This document shows, in pieces, positions 13,139 through 23,722 of a stretch of 64,000 nucleotides of DNA. Below the pieces are notes generated by a model. The model was not told the origin of the DNA. It made no database searches and was given only the letters and a program-made list of their open reading frames with translations. A program made the position numbers and the translations under genes. The DNA lies in NCBI GenBank assembly GCA_029891385.1, contig CM057231.1:21235300-21299299 (forward strand). The letters are read 5' to 3'. Source of the stretch: Erythroxylum novogranatense (lineage: Eukaryota; Streptophyta; Magnoliopsida; Malpighiales; Erythroxylaceae). The number at the start of each line of letters is the position of its first letter. Within the stretch, counting starts at the first letter, position 1.

Positions 13139-13624
13139 AGGATGATGGAAGAAGAGTAGATACAAGTTCTACAAGTCTAAATACTCTTATATTGTTTCAA
13201 ATTGCTCACTATTGCTCTTATTTTGCTACAAATTGTATTGAGCATTTGTTCTTCAATCTTTGTATTGTTTTGTTACAATTTGAGTGACGAGTGAAAAGGT
13301 CACGTGAGGTAGGATTTGTGCCGGAAGACAAATCGAATGAAAAAGGTTACTTGAGCCGGAATTCAAGTGGCGTTGTAAAAAGTTCACACTCAACTACAAA
13401 GTGTGCAATAAAGTGGTTGGCAAAATCCTAAGTGGGAGCTTAGGTAGAGGACGTGGGTCTTAGCATTAGAACCTCTATAAAAACAAGTGTTTGATCTTCT
13501 TCCCTACACTTTTCAATTAAGATTATCTAAATTGTTTTTGTGTGTTTTAACTTCTGATTTTCTTGTAGAAATTTTCAAAGAATTTTTAAGATCTATTCAA
13601 CCCCCCTTCTAGATCACTTACAAT

Positions 13625-13636
13625 TGGTATCAGAGC
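13625..13636 (+). other. Primer binding site of copia copy A
   Basis: TGGTATCAGAGC lies two bases after LTR1, complementary to the 3' end of initiator tRNA-Met. Confidence 0.93.
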
Positions 13637-13649
13637 AGAAGTATCTGGG

Positions 13650-15332
13650 ATGGCACACAACAACCTAGCGAAAGAAGGTAACACTAATAACCGTCCTCCC
13701 TTGTTTAATGGCTGTAACTATTCATCATGAAAAAATCCTATGAAGTATCATATTATAAACGAGGGAGTTGAATACTGGAAGATCATTATCTTCGGACTTG
13801 AAGCCCTCTAAAAGAAAATGGTTAGTTGAAAGCAGTGGAGTATGATGATAACGATTGGAGGCAAGCGTACATCAACGCCAAAGCTATGAAGCTGATATAT
13901 TGTGCATTAACGGTTGAGGAAAGAAACCGGGTAAATTCTTGCACCACTGCCAAGGAAATGTGGGAGAGACTTCGAGTTACTCATGAAGGGACAAATCAAG
14001 TCAGGGAGACAAAAATCAACATGCTTCTTCACGACTACGAGATGTTCGTCATGAAGGAAGGTGAGTCAATTTCTACAATACTTGACCGTTTTGCAGAAAT
14101 CATAAATGGATTAGGCAACCTGGGAAAACACATGACGGATAGCGAGAAAGTGAAGAAGATTCTTCGTTCACTGCCGAAGGAATGGGATTCTCAAGTCACC
14201 GCAATTATGGAGTCAAAGGATCTCAACCATCTGGAATTCAACGCTTTGGTGGGATCACTCATCAACTACGAGATTATTCTCAAATCCAGAGGAGGTAGAG
14301 GTAAGCCTCAAAAATCTATTGCTTTTAAAGCTAACACTTCTTTTGTTGATGAAAGTGATGAGGAATTAGATGAAGACGAGGAAGACGAAGAAATTGCTAT
14401 GTACGCTAGAAATTTAAGGAAGTTGAGGACTTCTCAAAATTAAAGGAAAGAATTAAATGGCGAAAATAGGTAGAAAGGAAGAGGTTTGGCGGAAAGAAAA
14501 TCAAAAGGCTATGCGAAAAGAAAGGCAACGAAGAATGTTGGAGATGTGGAAAGCAGGGACATCTCGCAAGAGAATGCAAAAGCTCATCATCGACATCAAA
14601 CTTTCGGAAAAATGACAAATCGACAAAGGTAAAAGGAAAACTAGCCTGGTGGCAACTTGGAGTGATGAAGAGGATACATATCAAAGTGATGATGAAAACA
14701 ACCTGGCACTTATGGCAAAAAGTGATGATGAAAATGAGGTAAATTTCAATGACCAAGATTTAAGAGGTTCTTTTGATGCTTTGCAAGCTGATTTTGAAGA
14801 AGCCATTGAGATTAACAAAAAATTAAGAAAGAAAATACATGAATTGGTTGTTGAAAATAGTGTCTTACATGAAACGATTGATGATTTAGATAGTCCGAAA
14901 AAAGATCATTCTGCATGTCTTATTGAAAAAGAAAATCTTATTTGTGAGCTTAATAGACTTAGAAAAGAATTTTCATATGTGGTTGAAAAATTCGCAAATG
15001 GAAACGAACAGTTTGAAAAATTGCTATCGCTATAAAGATATTCCATTTCTAAACATGGATTAGGTTATGATCCTTTTGATAGAGATTGCTCTTTAATTTC
15101 CAAATTTACTAAGGATGGAAAAATCGCTCAATGTGCTAGATGTTTGAAAGATGGTCACATAGAAATTGCCTGCAAGAGTACTAGAAGATGTGTTAAGATT
15201 AAAAAAATTTGGGTTATTAAAGGCACAACACCACCTAATGTGGTTTATATGGCTAACCAATATGGACCCAAAATAACTTGGGTACCTATAAGAAGAAAGA
15301 ACGTTGATATTGTAGGTACAAGCAAGGGATGA
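13650..15332 (+). pseudogene. Copia gag, copy A (broken)
   Basis: The gag start is ATG 13650. The UBN2-type gag domain is clear in 13826-14443. It is followed by a CCHC knuckle (about 14531-14580), an acidic segment and a coiled coil (14649-15035). Breaks include a stop replacing Trp at about 13728, a lost C in the run near 13805, a stop TAG at about 13824 that is also in copy B, and indels near 14425-14470 and 14638. A further stop at 15033-15035 replaces a Gln codon kept in copy B. No functional gag can be made. Confidence 0.85.
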
Positions 15333-15336
15333 AAGG

Positions 15337-18300
15337 TCGTCAAGCACTTGGTACATCAACAGCGGATGTTCGAGACACATGAGTGGGGACAAGAACCTTT
15401 TTGCGGAAATCAAACCAAAAAATCAAGGTTATGTCACCTTCGGAGACAACAACAAAGGTAAGGTCATTGGAATTGGTAAAGTTGGTAAGGAACCTTTGCC
15501 AACCATTGACAATGTTTTGCTAGTTGATGGGTTGAAACATAACCTGCTAAGTGTGTCTCAACTTTGTGATATGAATTATATTGTATCATTTGAATCATCA
15601 CATTGCCTAGTTAAGAAGGATGATCATGTTGCCTTTATTGGTTTGAGACATGGGAACACATACATTGTTGATTTGCATGATGATAGTTCATTCAATGAAA
15701 AATGCCTGGTGACACTAGAAGAAAATGCATTTTTATGGCATAGAAAATTAGGACATGCACCATTGCCTTTAATTTCTAAGCTCTCAAAGAATGACATTGT
15801 AAGAGGTCTGCCTAAGATTAAATTTGTTAAAGATCATTTGTGTGAGTCCTGTTTGAAAGGCAAACATGTTAAAGAATCTTTCAAACCAAAGAAAAAAATT
15901 TGCACATCTAGAATTCTTGAACTTGTGCATATGGATTTGATTGGACCTTCTAGGCATGCTAGTTTTAGTAGAAAATTATACGTACTTGTGATTGTAGATG
16001 ATTTCTCTAGATTTACTTGGGTAAGATTTCTTGTAAATAAAAATGATGTCGTTAATGAATTTACCAAGTGGTGTAGATTGGTTCAAAATGAGAAAATTTT
16101 GTCTATCGTTGCAATTAGAACCGATCATGGAGGAGAATTCGAATGTGAACCTTTCGAAAGTCTTTGCGACAAATACGGAATGGAACATAATTTCTCGACA
16201 CCAAGGACTCTGCAACAAAATGGTGTAGTAGAAAGGAAAAATCGCTCACTTGAAGAAATGAGCAGGACTATGCTAAATGAGTACAATCTTCCTAAATCAT
16301 TTTGGGCAGAGGCAGTCAACACCGCTTGCTACGTCATCAACCGGGTGCACTTACGAAGAGACAAAAATAAGACACCTTACGAGCTATGGAAAGGTAAGAA
16401 ACCTAATATCTCTTATTTTCATCCTTTTGGTTGTAAAGTTTTTATTCATAATAATGGAAAGAGAAATTTAGGAAAATTCGACTCTAAATCCGATATTGGT
16501 GTGTTTATTGGTTATTCTCAAACTAGTAAGGCTTTTAGAGTTTATAATAATAGGACTAAATGTGTTGAAGAAAGTATTCATGTCAAATTTGATGAAATAA
16601 TTTCACCCCCGAGAAAGGTTTGTTTTGATGATGATGCAGGAAGTTCAGGTAATAAAGTTGAAGAAATTGAATCCAAGATTGAGGAATTGAAGCTAAACGA
16701 AGAAAAACATGTACCCGACATTAAATCATGGGCAAAAGCAAAGAATCATCCTATGGAGCAAGTCATTGGAGATTTAAATGTTGGTGTAAGAACTAGGAGA
16801 AATATCTATGAGAATATGAGTAATTCAGCTTTCATTTCGTTGGTAGAACCCAAGAATATAGAAGAAGCACTTAAAGATGAAAGCGGCTTTTAGCTATGCA
16901 AGAGGAGCTTAATCAGTTCAAGCGAAATGATGTTTGGGATTTGGTAGCTCCACCAGAGAACAAGACCATCATTGGAGTCAAATGGGTAAATTGGATAAAG
17001 TATGATGAGAATGGTGAAGCGGTTAAAAATAAATCAAGGCTAGTGGCTCAAGGATTTTATCAAGAAGAAGGCCTTCATTACAATGAGACATATGCTCCTG
17101 TGGCTCGTTTGGAGGCAATTAGGCTACTATGTGCATTCGCGTCTCATAAAAGGATCAAATTAAATCAAATGGACGTCAAGAGCGCATTTCTAAATGGGTA
17201 TATTCAAGAGGAAGTCTATGTCAAACAACCGCCGGGATTTGAAGATCATGAGCATCCGGATTACGTCTACAAACTCAAGAAGGCACTTTATAGACTAAAG
17301 CAAGAACCTAGAGCATGGTATGAGAGGTTAAGTACTTTTCTAACTCAACATGGATATGTTCGTGGTAAGATAGATAATACTTTGTTTATTAAACATGTTG
17401 GTAATGATATGCTTATTTGTCAAATTTATGTTGATGACATTGTGTTTGGTGCCACTAATGAATTTTTGTGCAAAGAATTTAGTGATTTAATGCAAGGTGA
17501 GTTTGAAATGAGTATGATGGGAGAACTCAAGTTCTTTCTTGGATTGCAAATCAAGCAACACAAAAATGGCATTTTCATCCACCAATCGAAGTATACCAAG
17601 GAACTTCTTAAGAAGTTTAAAATGGATGGATGCAAAGTGGTAGCAACACCAATGGCGACAAATCTGGTCTTGGAAAAACATGAAAATGAAGAAGACGTTG
17701 ATCAAAAACTCTATAGAGGTATGATCGGCTCTCTTTGTATTTAACGCTTCTAGACACTGATATAATGTTTGCCACATGTCTTTGTGCTAGATTTCAATCT
17801 TGTCCTAAGATTTCTCATTTGAGTGCTTGTAAAAGAATTTTTAGATATTTGAGTAGAACTATTAATCATGGTTTATGGTATCCTAGTTGTGATTCATTTG
17901 ATTTGTATGCTTATAGTGATGCTGATCATGGTGGCTATAGAATTGATAGGAAAAGCACTAGTGGCTTGTGTCATTTCTTAGGATCATCTTTGATATCTTG
18001 GGCTAGTAAAAAGCAAGTTAGTGTAGCCATTTCCACTGCTGAATCTGAATATGTAGCAGCTGGGAGTGCTTGTGCCCAAGTTCTTTAGATTAAACATCAA
18101 TTGCTTGATTATGGTATTGTGGTTAAAAATATTCCTATTTATTGTGATAATACCAGTGCAATTTGTTTGAGTAAAAATCCTATATTGCATAGTAGAACAA
18201 AGCACATTGAAATTAGACATCATTTTATTCGTGATCATTATTTGAAAGGTGACATTGTTTTGAAACATGTTTCGTCTAGTGATCAATTGGCTGACATTTT

Positions 18301-18379
18301 TACTAAGCCTCTTACGGAAGATGTGTTTGTAAATATTAAATTAAGGTTAGGCATGTGTGATTTGAATTCTTTTGGTTAA
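15337..18379 (+). pseudogene. Copia pol, copy A: protease, integrase, RT and RNase H (broken)
   Basis: Order: protease start with NSGCS where DSG is expected (about 15356-15370); pre-integrase HRKLGH with CESCLKGK; integrase core with HMDLIG, RTDHGGEF and ERKNRS; RT with YVDDIVFGA (about 17427-17453); RNase H with SDADHGG and STAESEYVAA. One base is lost near 16885 between integrase and RT, another near 17740 in the RT-RNase H linker, and a stop TAG replaces Trp at 18086-18088. The catalytic Asp of the protease is also missing, so the copy is dead. Confidence 0.92.
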
Positions 18380-18605
18380 ATTTGAGTCTATTTTCTCTAT
18401 TGATTTTTTGATTATGACAAAAAGGGGGAGTAAGATTGAAATTGATATTTGATTAAGTGAAAATGAAAATTTCATTGATTTGCATTTTAAATTTTTGCTT
18501 TATAAATTAAGGGGGAGACAACCTAACCATCAAGACAAGGGAAACCTTGATCAAATTTTATGTCTTTCAATTTTCTTGTCAATTTCTAAATATTTTGTCA
18601 TTATC

Positions 18606-18619
18606 AAAAAGGGGGAGAT
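18606..18619 (+). other. Polypurine tract of copia copy A
   Basis: AAAAAGGGGGAGAT lies immediately before LTR2. Two related G-rich stretches (18421-18430 and 18511-18517) lie upstream in the 3' untranslated region. Confidence 0.85.
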
Positions 18620-19674
18620 TGTTGGACCAATGGTGGTTGACAAATTAAATCCCTTTATGTTTTGATAATAATAAAATATCTAGAAATAGTTAAGAAATTA
18701 TTTCAGGTATTATTCAATGAAAGGATTGAGCAAATCAAGATGAGCAAGTGTCTAATCAATGAGGAATCAAGTTGGGAGTTATCTTCAAGTAAAAATGGCA
18801 TAAAGCTTAAGGATTATAAAGGATTTGGTAATACAAGTCGACTTACATCAAGGTGCGAATATAACAAGTTAACTAGAAGCGATACAAGTCGACTTATATA
18901 TGAAGATGTATTAAGACAAGTCACCTTATAACACACAAGTCGACTTATCGAAGACAACAAGTCGACTTATACAGCACAAGTCGACTTATTGGAGAGCGGA
19001 GTTACAATTTTTACGTAAATGGTTGAAACAAGTCGACTTATTCATTCGACAAGTCGACTTATGGATGCACAGATTCAGCTCCAACGGTCCAATTTGCTAA
19101 AAATGGAATGGAGATTATCAAGGAACGACTATATCCAATTAAACAACGGCTAGAAGAGCTCCAACAGCTATATTTTTTCAAGTATAAATAGAGGATGATG
19201 GAAGAAGAGTAGATACAAGTTCTACAAGTCTAAATACTCTTATATTGTTTCAAATTGCTCACTATTGCTCTTATTTTGCTACAAATTGTATTGAACATTT
19301 GATCTTCAATCTTTGTATTGTTTTGTTACAATTTGAGTGAAGAGTGAAAAGGTCACGTGAGGTAGGATTTGTGCCGGAAGACAAATCGAGTGTAAAAGGT
19401 TACTTGAGCCGGAATTCAAGTGGCGTTGTAAAAAGTTCACACTCAACTACAAAGTGTGCAATAAAGTGGTTGGCAAAATCCTAAGTGGGAGCTTAGGTAG
19501 AGGACGTAGGTCTTAGCACCGAACCTCTATAAAAACAAGTGTTTGATCTTCTTCCCTACACTTTTCAATTAAGTTTATCTAAATTGTTTTTGTGTGTTTT
19601 AACTTCTGATTTTCTTGTAGAAATTTTTAAAGAATTTTTAAGATCTATTCAACCCCCGTTCTAGATCACTTACA
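18620..19674 (+). repeat. Copia LTR2, shared by both interiors
   Basis: 1055 bp. It is the 3' LTR of copy A and at the same time the 5' LTR of copy B. It has eight palindrome units (18835-19060) and the TATA box at 19183-19190. It is followed directly by a second primer binding site. Confidence 0.95.
18835..19060 (+). promoter_or_regulatory. Array of AAGTCGACTT palindromes in the U3 of LTR2
   Basis: Units start at 18835, 18886, 18937, 18959, 18978, 19030 and 19051, with one degenerate unit at 18918. Compared with LTR1 there is one extra unit, from an indel of about 21 bp, so the array changes length between LTR copies. Confidence 0.7.
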
Positions 19675-19676
19675 AT

Positions 19677-19688
19677 TGGTATCAGAGC
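19677..19688 (+). other. Primer binding site of copia copy B
   Basis: TGGTATCAGAGC two bases after LTR2. It shows that the sequence after LTR2 is a second interior and not flanking DNA. Confidence 0.93.
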
Positions 19689-19701
19689 AGAAGTATCTGG
19701 G

Positions 19702-21394
19702 ATGGCACACAACAACCTAGCGAAAGAAGGTAACACTAATAACCGTCCTCCCTTGTTTAATGGCTGTAACTATTCATCATGGAAAAATCCTATGAAGTAT
19801 CATATTATAAACGAGGGAGTTGAATACTGGAAGATCATTATCTTCGGACTTCAAGCCCCTCTAAAAGAAAATGGTTAGTTGAAAACAGAGCTGGAGTATG
19901 ATGATAACGATTGGAGGCAAGCGTACATCAACGCCAAAGCTATGAAGCTGATATATTGTGCATTAACGGTTGAGGAAAGAAACCGGGTAAATTCTTGCAC
20001 CACTGCCAAGGAAATGTGGGAGAGACTTCGAGTTACTCATGAAGGGACAAATCAAGTCAGGGAGACAAAAATCAACATGCTTCTTCACGACTACGAGATG
20101 TTCGTCATGAAGGAAGGTGAGTCAATTTCTACAATACTTGACCGTTTTGCAGAAATCATAAATGGATTAGGCAACCTGGGAAAACACATGACGGATAGCG
20201 AGAAAGTGAAGAAGATTCTTCGTTCACTGCCGAAGGAATGGGATTCTCAAGTCACCGCAATTATGGAGTCAAAGGGTCTTAACCATCTGGAATTCAACGC
20301 TTTGGTGAGATCACTCATCAACTATGAGATTATTCTCAAATCCAGAGGAGGTAGAGGTAAGCCTCAAAAATCTATTGCTTTTAAAGCTAACACTTCTTTT
20401 GTTGATGAAAGTGATGAGGAATTAGATGAAGACGAGGAAGACGAAGAAATTGCTATGTACGCTAGAAATTTAAGGAAGTTCAAGGGACTTCTCAAAAATC
20501 GAAGGAAAGAATTAAATGGCAGAAAATAGGTAGAAAGGAAAAGGTTTGGCGTGGAAAGAACATCAAAAGGCTATGACGAAAAGAAAGGCAACGAAGAATG
20601 TTGGAGATGTGGAAAACGGGAACATCTCGCAAGAGAATGCAAAAGCTCATCATCAGCATCAAACTTTCAGAAAAATGACAAATCGACAAAGGTAAAGGAA
20701 AACTAGCCTGGTGGCAACTTGGAGTGATGAAGATGATACATATCAAAGTGATGATGAAAACAACCTGGCACTTATGGCAAAAAGTGATGATGAAAATGAG
20801 GTAAATTTCAATGACCAAGATTTAAGAAGTTCTTTTGATGCTTTGCAAGCTGATTTTGAAGAAGCCATTGAGATTAACAAAAAATTAAGAAAGAAAATAC
20901 GTGAATTGGTTGCTGAAAATAGTGTCTTACATGAAACGATTGATGATTTAGATAGTCCGAAAGAAGATCATTCTGCATGTCTTATTGAAAAAGAAAATCT
21001 TATTTGTGAGCTTAATAGACTTAGAAAAGAATTTTCATATGTGGTTGGAAAATTCGCAAATAGAAACGAACAGTTTGAAAAATTGCTATCGCTACAAAGA
21101 TATTCCATTTCTAAACATGGATTAGGTTATGATCCTTTTGATAGAGATTGCTCTTTAATTTCCAAATTTACTAAGGATGGAAAAATCGCTCAATGTGCTA
21201 GATGTTTGAAAGATGGTCACATAGAAATTGCCTGCAAGAGTACTAGAAGATGTGTTAAGATTAAAAAAATTTGGGTTATTAAAGGCACAAGACCACCTAA
21301 TGTGGTTTATATGGCTAACCAATATGGACCCAAAATAACTTGGGTACCTATAAGGAGAAAGAACGTTGATATTGTAGGTACAAGCAAGGGATGA
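19702..21394 (+). pseudogene. Copia gag, copy B (broken)
   Basis: Same order as copy A: gag domain from ATG 19702, knuckle C-X2-C-X4-H-X4-C (about 20600-20641), acidic and coiled-coil region 20711-21394. It is better preserved than A: the gag frame is open except for TAG at 19876-19878 and TAG at 20527-20529, and one frameshift near 20695. Both TAGs are also in copy A, so they predate the split of the two interiors. Confidence 0.85.
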
Positions 21395-21398
21395 AAGG

Positions 21399-21742
21399 CC
21401 GTCAAGCACTTGGTACATCAACAGCGGATGTTCGAGACACATGAGTGGGGACAAGAATCTTTTTGCGGAAATTAAAACAAAAAATCAAGGTTATGTCACC
21501 TTCGGAGACAACAACAAAGGTAAGGTCATTGGAATTGGTAAAGTGGGTAAGGAACCTTTGCCAACCATTGACAATGTTTTGCTAGTTGATGGGTTGAAAC
21601 ATAACCTGCTAAGTGTGTCTCAACTTTGTGATATGAATTATATTGTATCATTTAAATCATCACATTGCCTAGTTAAGAAGGATGATCATGTTGCCTTTAT
21701 TGGTTTGAGACATGGGAACACATACATTGTTGATTTGCATGA
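21399..21742 (+). pseudogene. Copia pol fragment, copy B (protease to pre-integrase)
   Basis: It carries the same altered protease site (NSGCS) as copy A and runs collinear with it to about 21742. There it jumps into the 3' part of an LTR. Integrase, RT and RNase H are absent. Confidence 0.88.
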
Positions 21743-22002
21743 TTCAAGTGGCGTTGTAAAAAGTTCACACTCAACTACAAAGTGTGCAATAAAGTGGTTG
21801 GCAAAATCCTAAGTGGGAGCTTAGGTAGAGGACGTAGGTCTTAGTACCAAACCTCTATAAAAACAAGTGTTTGATCTTCTTCCCTACACTTTTCAATTAA
21901 GTTTATCTAAATTGTTTTTGTGTGTTTTAACTTCTGATTTTCTTGTAGAAATTTTCAAAGAATTTTTAAGATCTATTCAACCCCCCTTCAAGATCACTTA
22001 CA
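21742..22002 (+). repeat. Truncated copia LTR3 (last 261 bp)
   Basis: Matches LTR1 13362-13622. The junction with copy B shares only the two bases AT, so the deletion of most of pol and 5' LTR3 looks like end joining at microhomology, not LTR recombination. Confidence 0.9.
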
Positions 22003-22774
22003 TAGTTCAGAGCCTCTGGCTCAACGATTAATGTGCCCTTATTGGGACAGTTTAGGCGCTCGGTCACAACACCGAAATAAAATAGAAATGTGTCACATGC
22101 GCATGTCATATGTATCTAATTTTAGTCTCTTTGATTGGACGAAAGGCTAACTGCCTTATGCTTTTGTGGTATTTCTGAAAGTGAATTATGGATGTTTATG
22201 AATTCAATTGGCTATGTATGTCTAACCGTGTGAAATGTATAAATGGTCTATGTTCAAGTGAAATTGTGCAATGTGAATATATGTTATATGGGACGATGTG
22301 TTGCATGAATTGAGTGAACCACCGATGATGGTTCCTCACTGAGTTCGCAAAACTCACCCAAAATTTGCAACTATTTTTCAGGACTCAGAAGAATACCCCG
22401 TTAGGCAACGGGCGTATGACATCTGCTGGTTAATGAAGTAGAGAAGGAGTCGGGATCAGTTCGCGTTTGCATTAGTGTATTTTATTTTCTGAATTTTTGT
22501 ATTAATGATATTGTATTTGTGAAAAGGGCTCCGAGGCCATTGAATTGTTTATGTAAATTGTTTTCCGCATAAATTATATTGTGTGTGTGCAGTGTTAGAA
22601 AAAAAATTTATACTGAATTTTGTACTGAGTGATGTAGCATGCCACCCTCACGGGGCACGGACTCGAATATCACCATCGATATCGGGTTTGGGTCATGCAG
22701 GAGTGGGGTGTTACAATACCCTCTACAAAAATAAGGGAAGATGGGTAAAGCATCCATATTCAGATGAATTTCTT

Positions 22775-23722
22775 ATATAATTGATTTAATTTTTTGCAAA
22801 TGAAGATATAAATAATTAAACTTTCATAAACTTGTGTAGTTTTTTTGTATCAACAAAAAAATACTCCATATCATTAACTATATCGTCTAATATAATGCAT
22901 TTAGATAAACTTAATTACTTTAGTTTCTCCAAGTCCATTAATCATTAATTATTATGCATGGAACAAGCTAAAAATCCATATTAGAAGATAAAAAAGATTT
23001 AAAGGTTAAGATTTTATTATACTATTTCATACACAAACTCGGAAACATTTTCATAGTTTGGATCTCCATATGATTTCTCTTATTTTGCTCCTAAGAATTG
23101 TATATATTAAAGTTCCAAATAAATGATTAGTCGACAAGGAATTAGGTATCTAAATAACTATTTAATATCGTAACTTTAACTAATATATGGTTTTAATATG
23201 TTTTGATTAGTTTGTTAGTATAATGATTCTTATATATTGTATTACTTTTATTTACTTTTTATATAATTGATTTAATTTTTTGCAAATGAAGATATAAGAT
23301 AAACTTTCATAAACTTGTGTTTTTTTTTTATCAACAAAAAACTCCATATCATTACCTCTATTCTCTAATATAATGCATTTAGATAAACTCAAAATTTGCT
23401 TCAGTTTCTCCAAATCCATTAATCATTGGTTGCTATGCATGGAACAAGCTAAAAACTCCATAGTACGAGTGAAAAAATATTCAAAGGTTGAGTTTTTTAT
23501 TATACTTTTTCATACATAAACTTTGGAAATGTTTTCATAGTTTAGATTTCCATATGATTTCTCTAATTTTTGCACCTAAGAATTGGATTGTATTAAAGTT
23601 CCAAACAAATGATTTGTTAACAAGGAATCAAGTATCTAAATAACTATTTGGTCGTGTAACTTTAACTAATATATGGTTTTTAATGTGTTTTGATTAGTTT
23701 GTTAGTTTAATAATTCTTATAT
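22775..23722. repeat. 496-bp tandem duplication of AT-rich host DNA
   Basis: Two diverged direct copies begin ATATAATTGATTT at 22775 and 23271. They share blocks such as TGCATTTAGATAAACT and the end TTTGTTAGTTTAATAATTC. No coding potential is seen. The second copy is interrupted at 23722 by a solo LTR and appears to resume at 27505. Confidence 0.85.

Larger units (their letters stand above)
12588..13622 (+). repeat. Copia LTR1
   Basis: 1035 bp, TGTTGGACC to GATCACTTACA. It holds seven copies of a palindromic motif (12804-13007) upstream of the TATA box TATAAATAG (13130-13138). It is nearly identical to LTR2 apart from a missing 21-bp stretch containing one palindrome. Confidence 0.95.
12588..22002 (+). 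mobile_element. Ty1/copia tandem array: LTR-gag-pol-LTR-gag/pol(partial)-LTR(partial)
   Basis: LTR1 (12588-13622), a whole interior, LTR2 (18620-19674), a second interior cut inside the pre-integrase region (about 21742), then the last 261 bases of an LTR to 22002. The flanks are CAGTT (12583-12587) and TAGTT (22003-22007), a 5-bp duplication with one change. The order integrase then RT-RNase H marks Ty1/copia. A long acidic and coiled-coil gag spacer is reminiscent of the SIRE or Tork lineages, but I cannot choose. No envelope-like ORF lies between RNase H (18379) and LTR2. Confidence 0.93.
1..22715 (+). mobile_element. LARD-like Ty3 LTR retrotransposon, nested host element (5' end outside window)
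   Basis: The 5' LTR (to 3569) and the split 3' LTR (7116-22715) flank a 3.5-kb interior. The interior starts with a tRNA-iMet type primer binding site and ends with a polypurine tract, so the strand is plus. Position 1 matches 7836, which lies 720 bases into the 3' LTR; the full LTR is therefore about 4.2-4.3 kb. I see no gag, protease, RT or integrase motif in the interior. Long LTRs around a noncoding core of about 3.5 kb match the known LARD type (large retrotransposon derivative), which moves using proteins of other elements. The right duplication would be ATACC (22716-22720); the left one is outside the window. The alternative is a chromovirus copy decayed beyond recognition. Confidence 0.8.
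7116..22715 (+). repeat. 3' LTR of the LARD-like element, split by two insertions
   Basis: LTR segments are 7116-8402, 10371-12587 and 22008-22715; they add up to about 4.2 kb and match 1-3569. The gaps are a solo LTR (8403-10365) and a copia array (12588-22002), each with a 5-bp duplication. The LTR ends GGGGTGTTACA at 22715. Confidence 0.9.

Noticed and set aside
16043..16471. Alternative plus and minus frames inside copia integrase
   Set aside because: They are shadows of the integrase frame.
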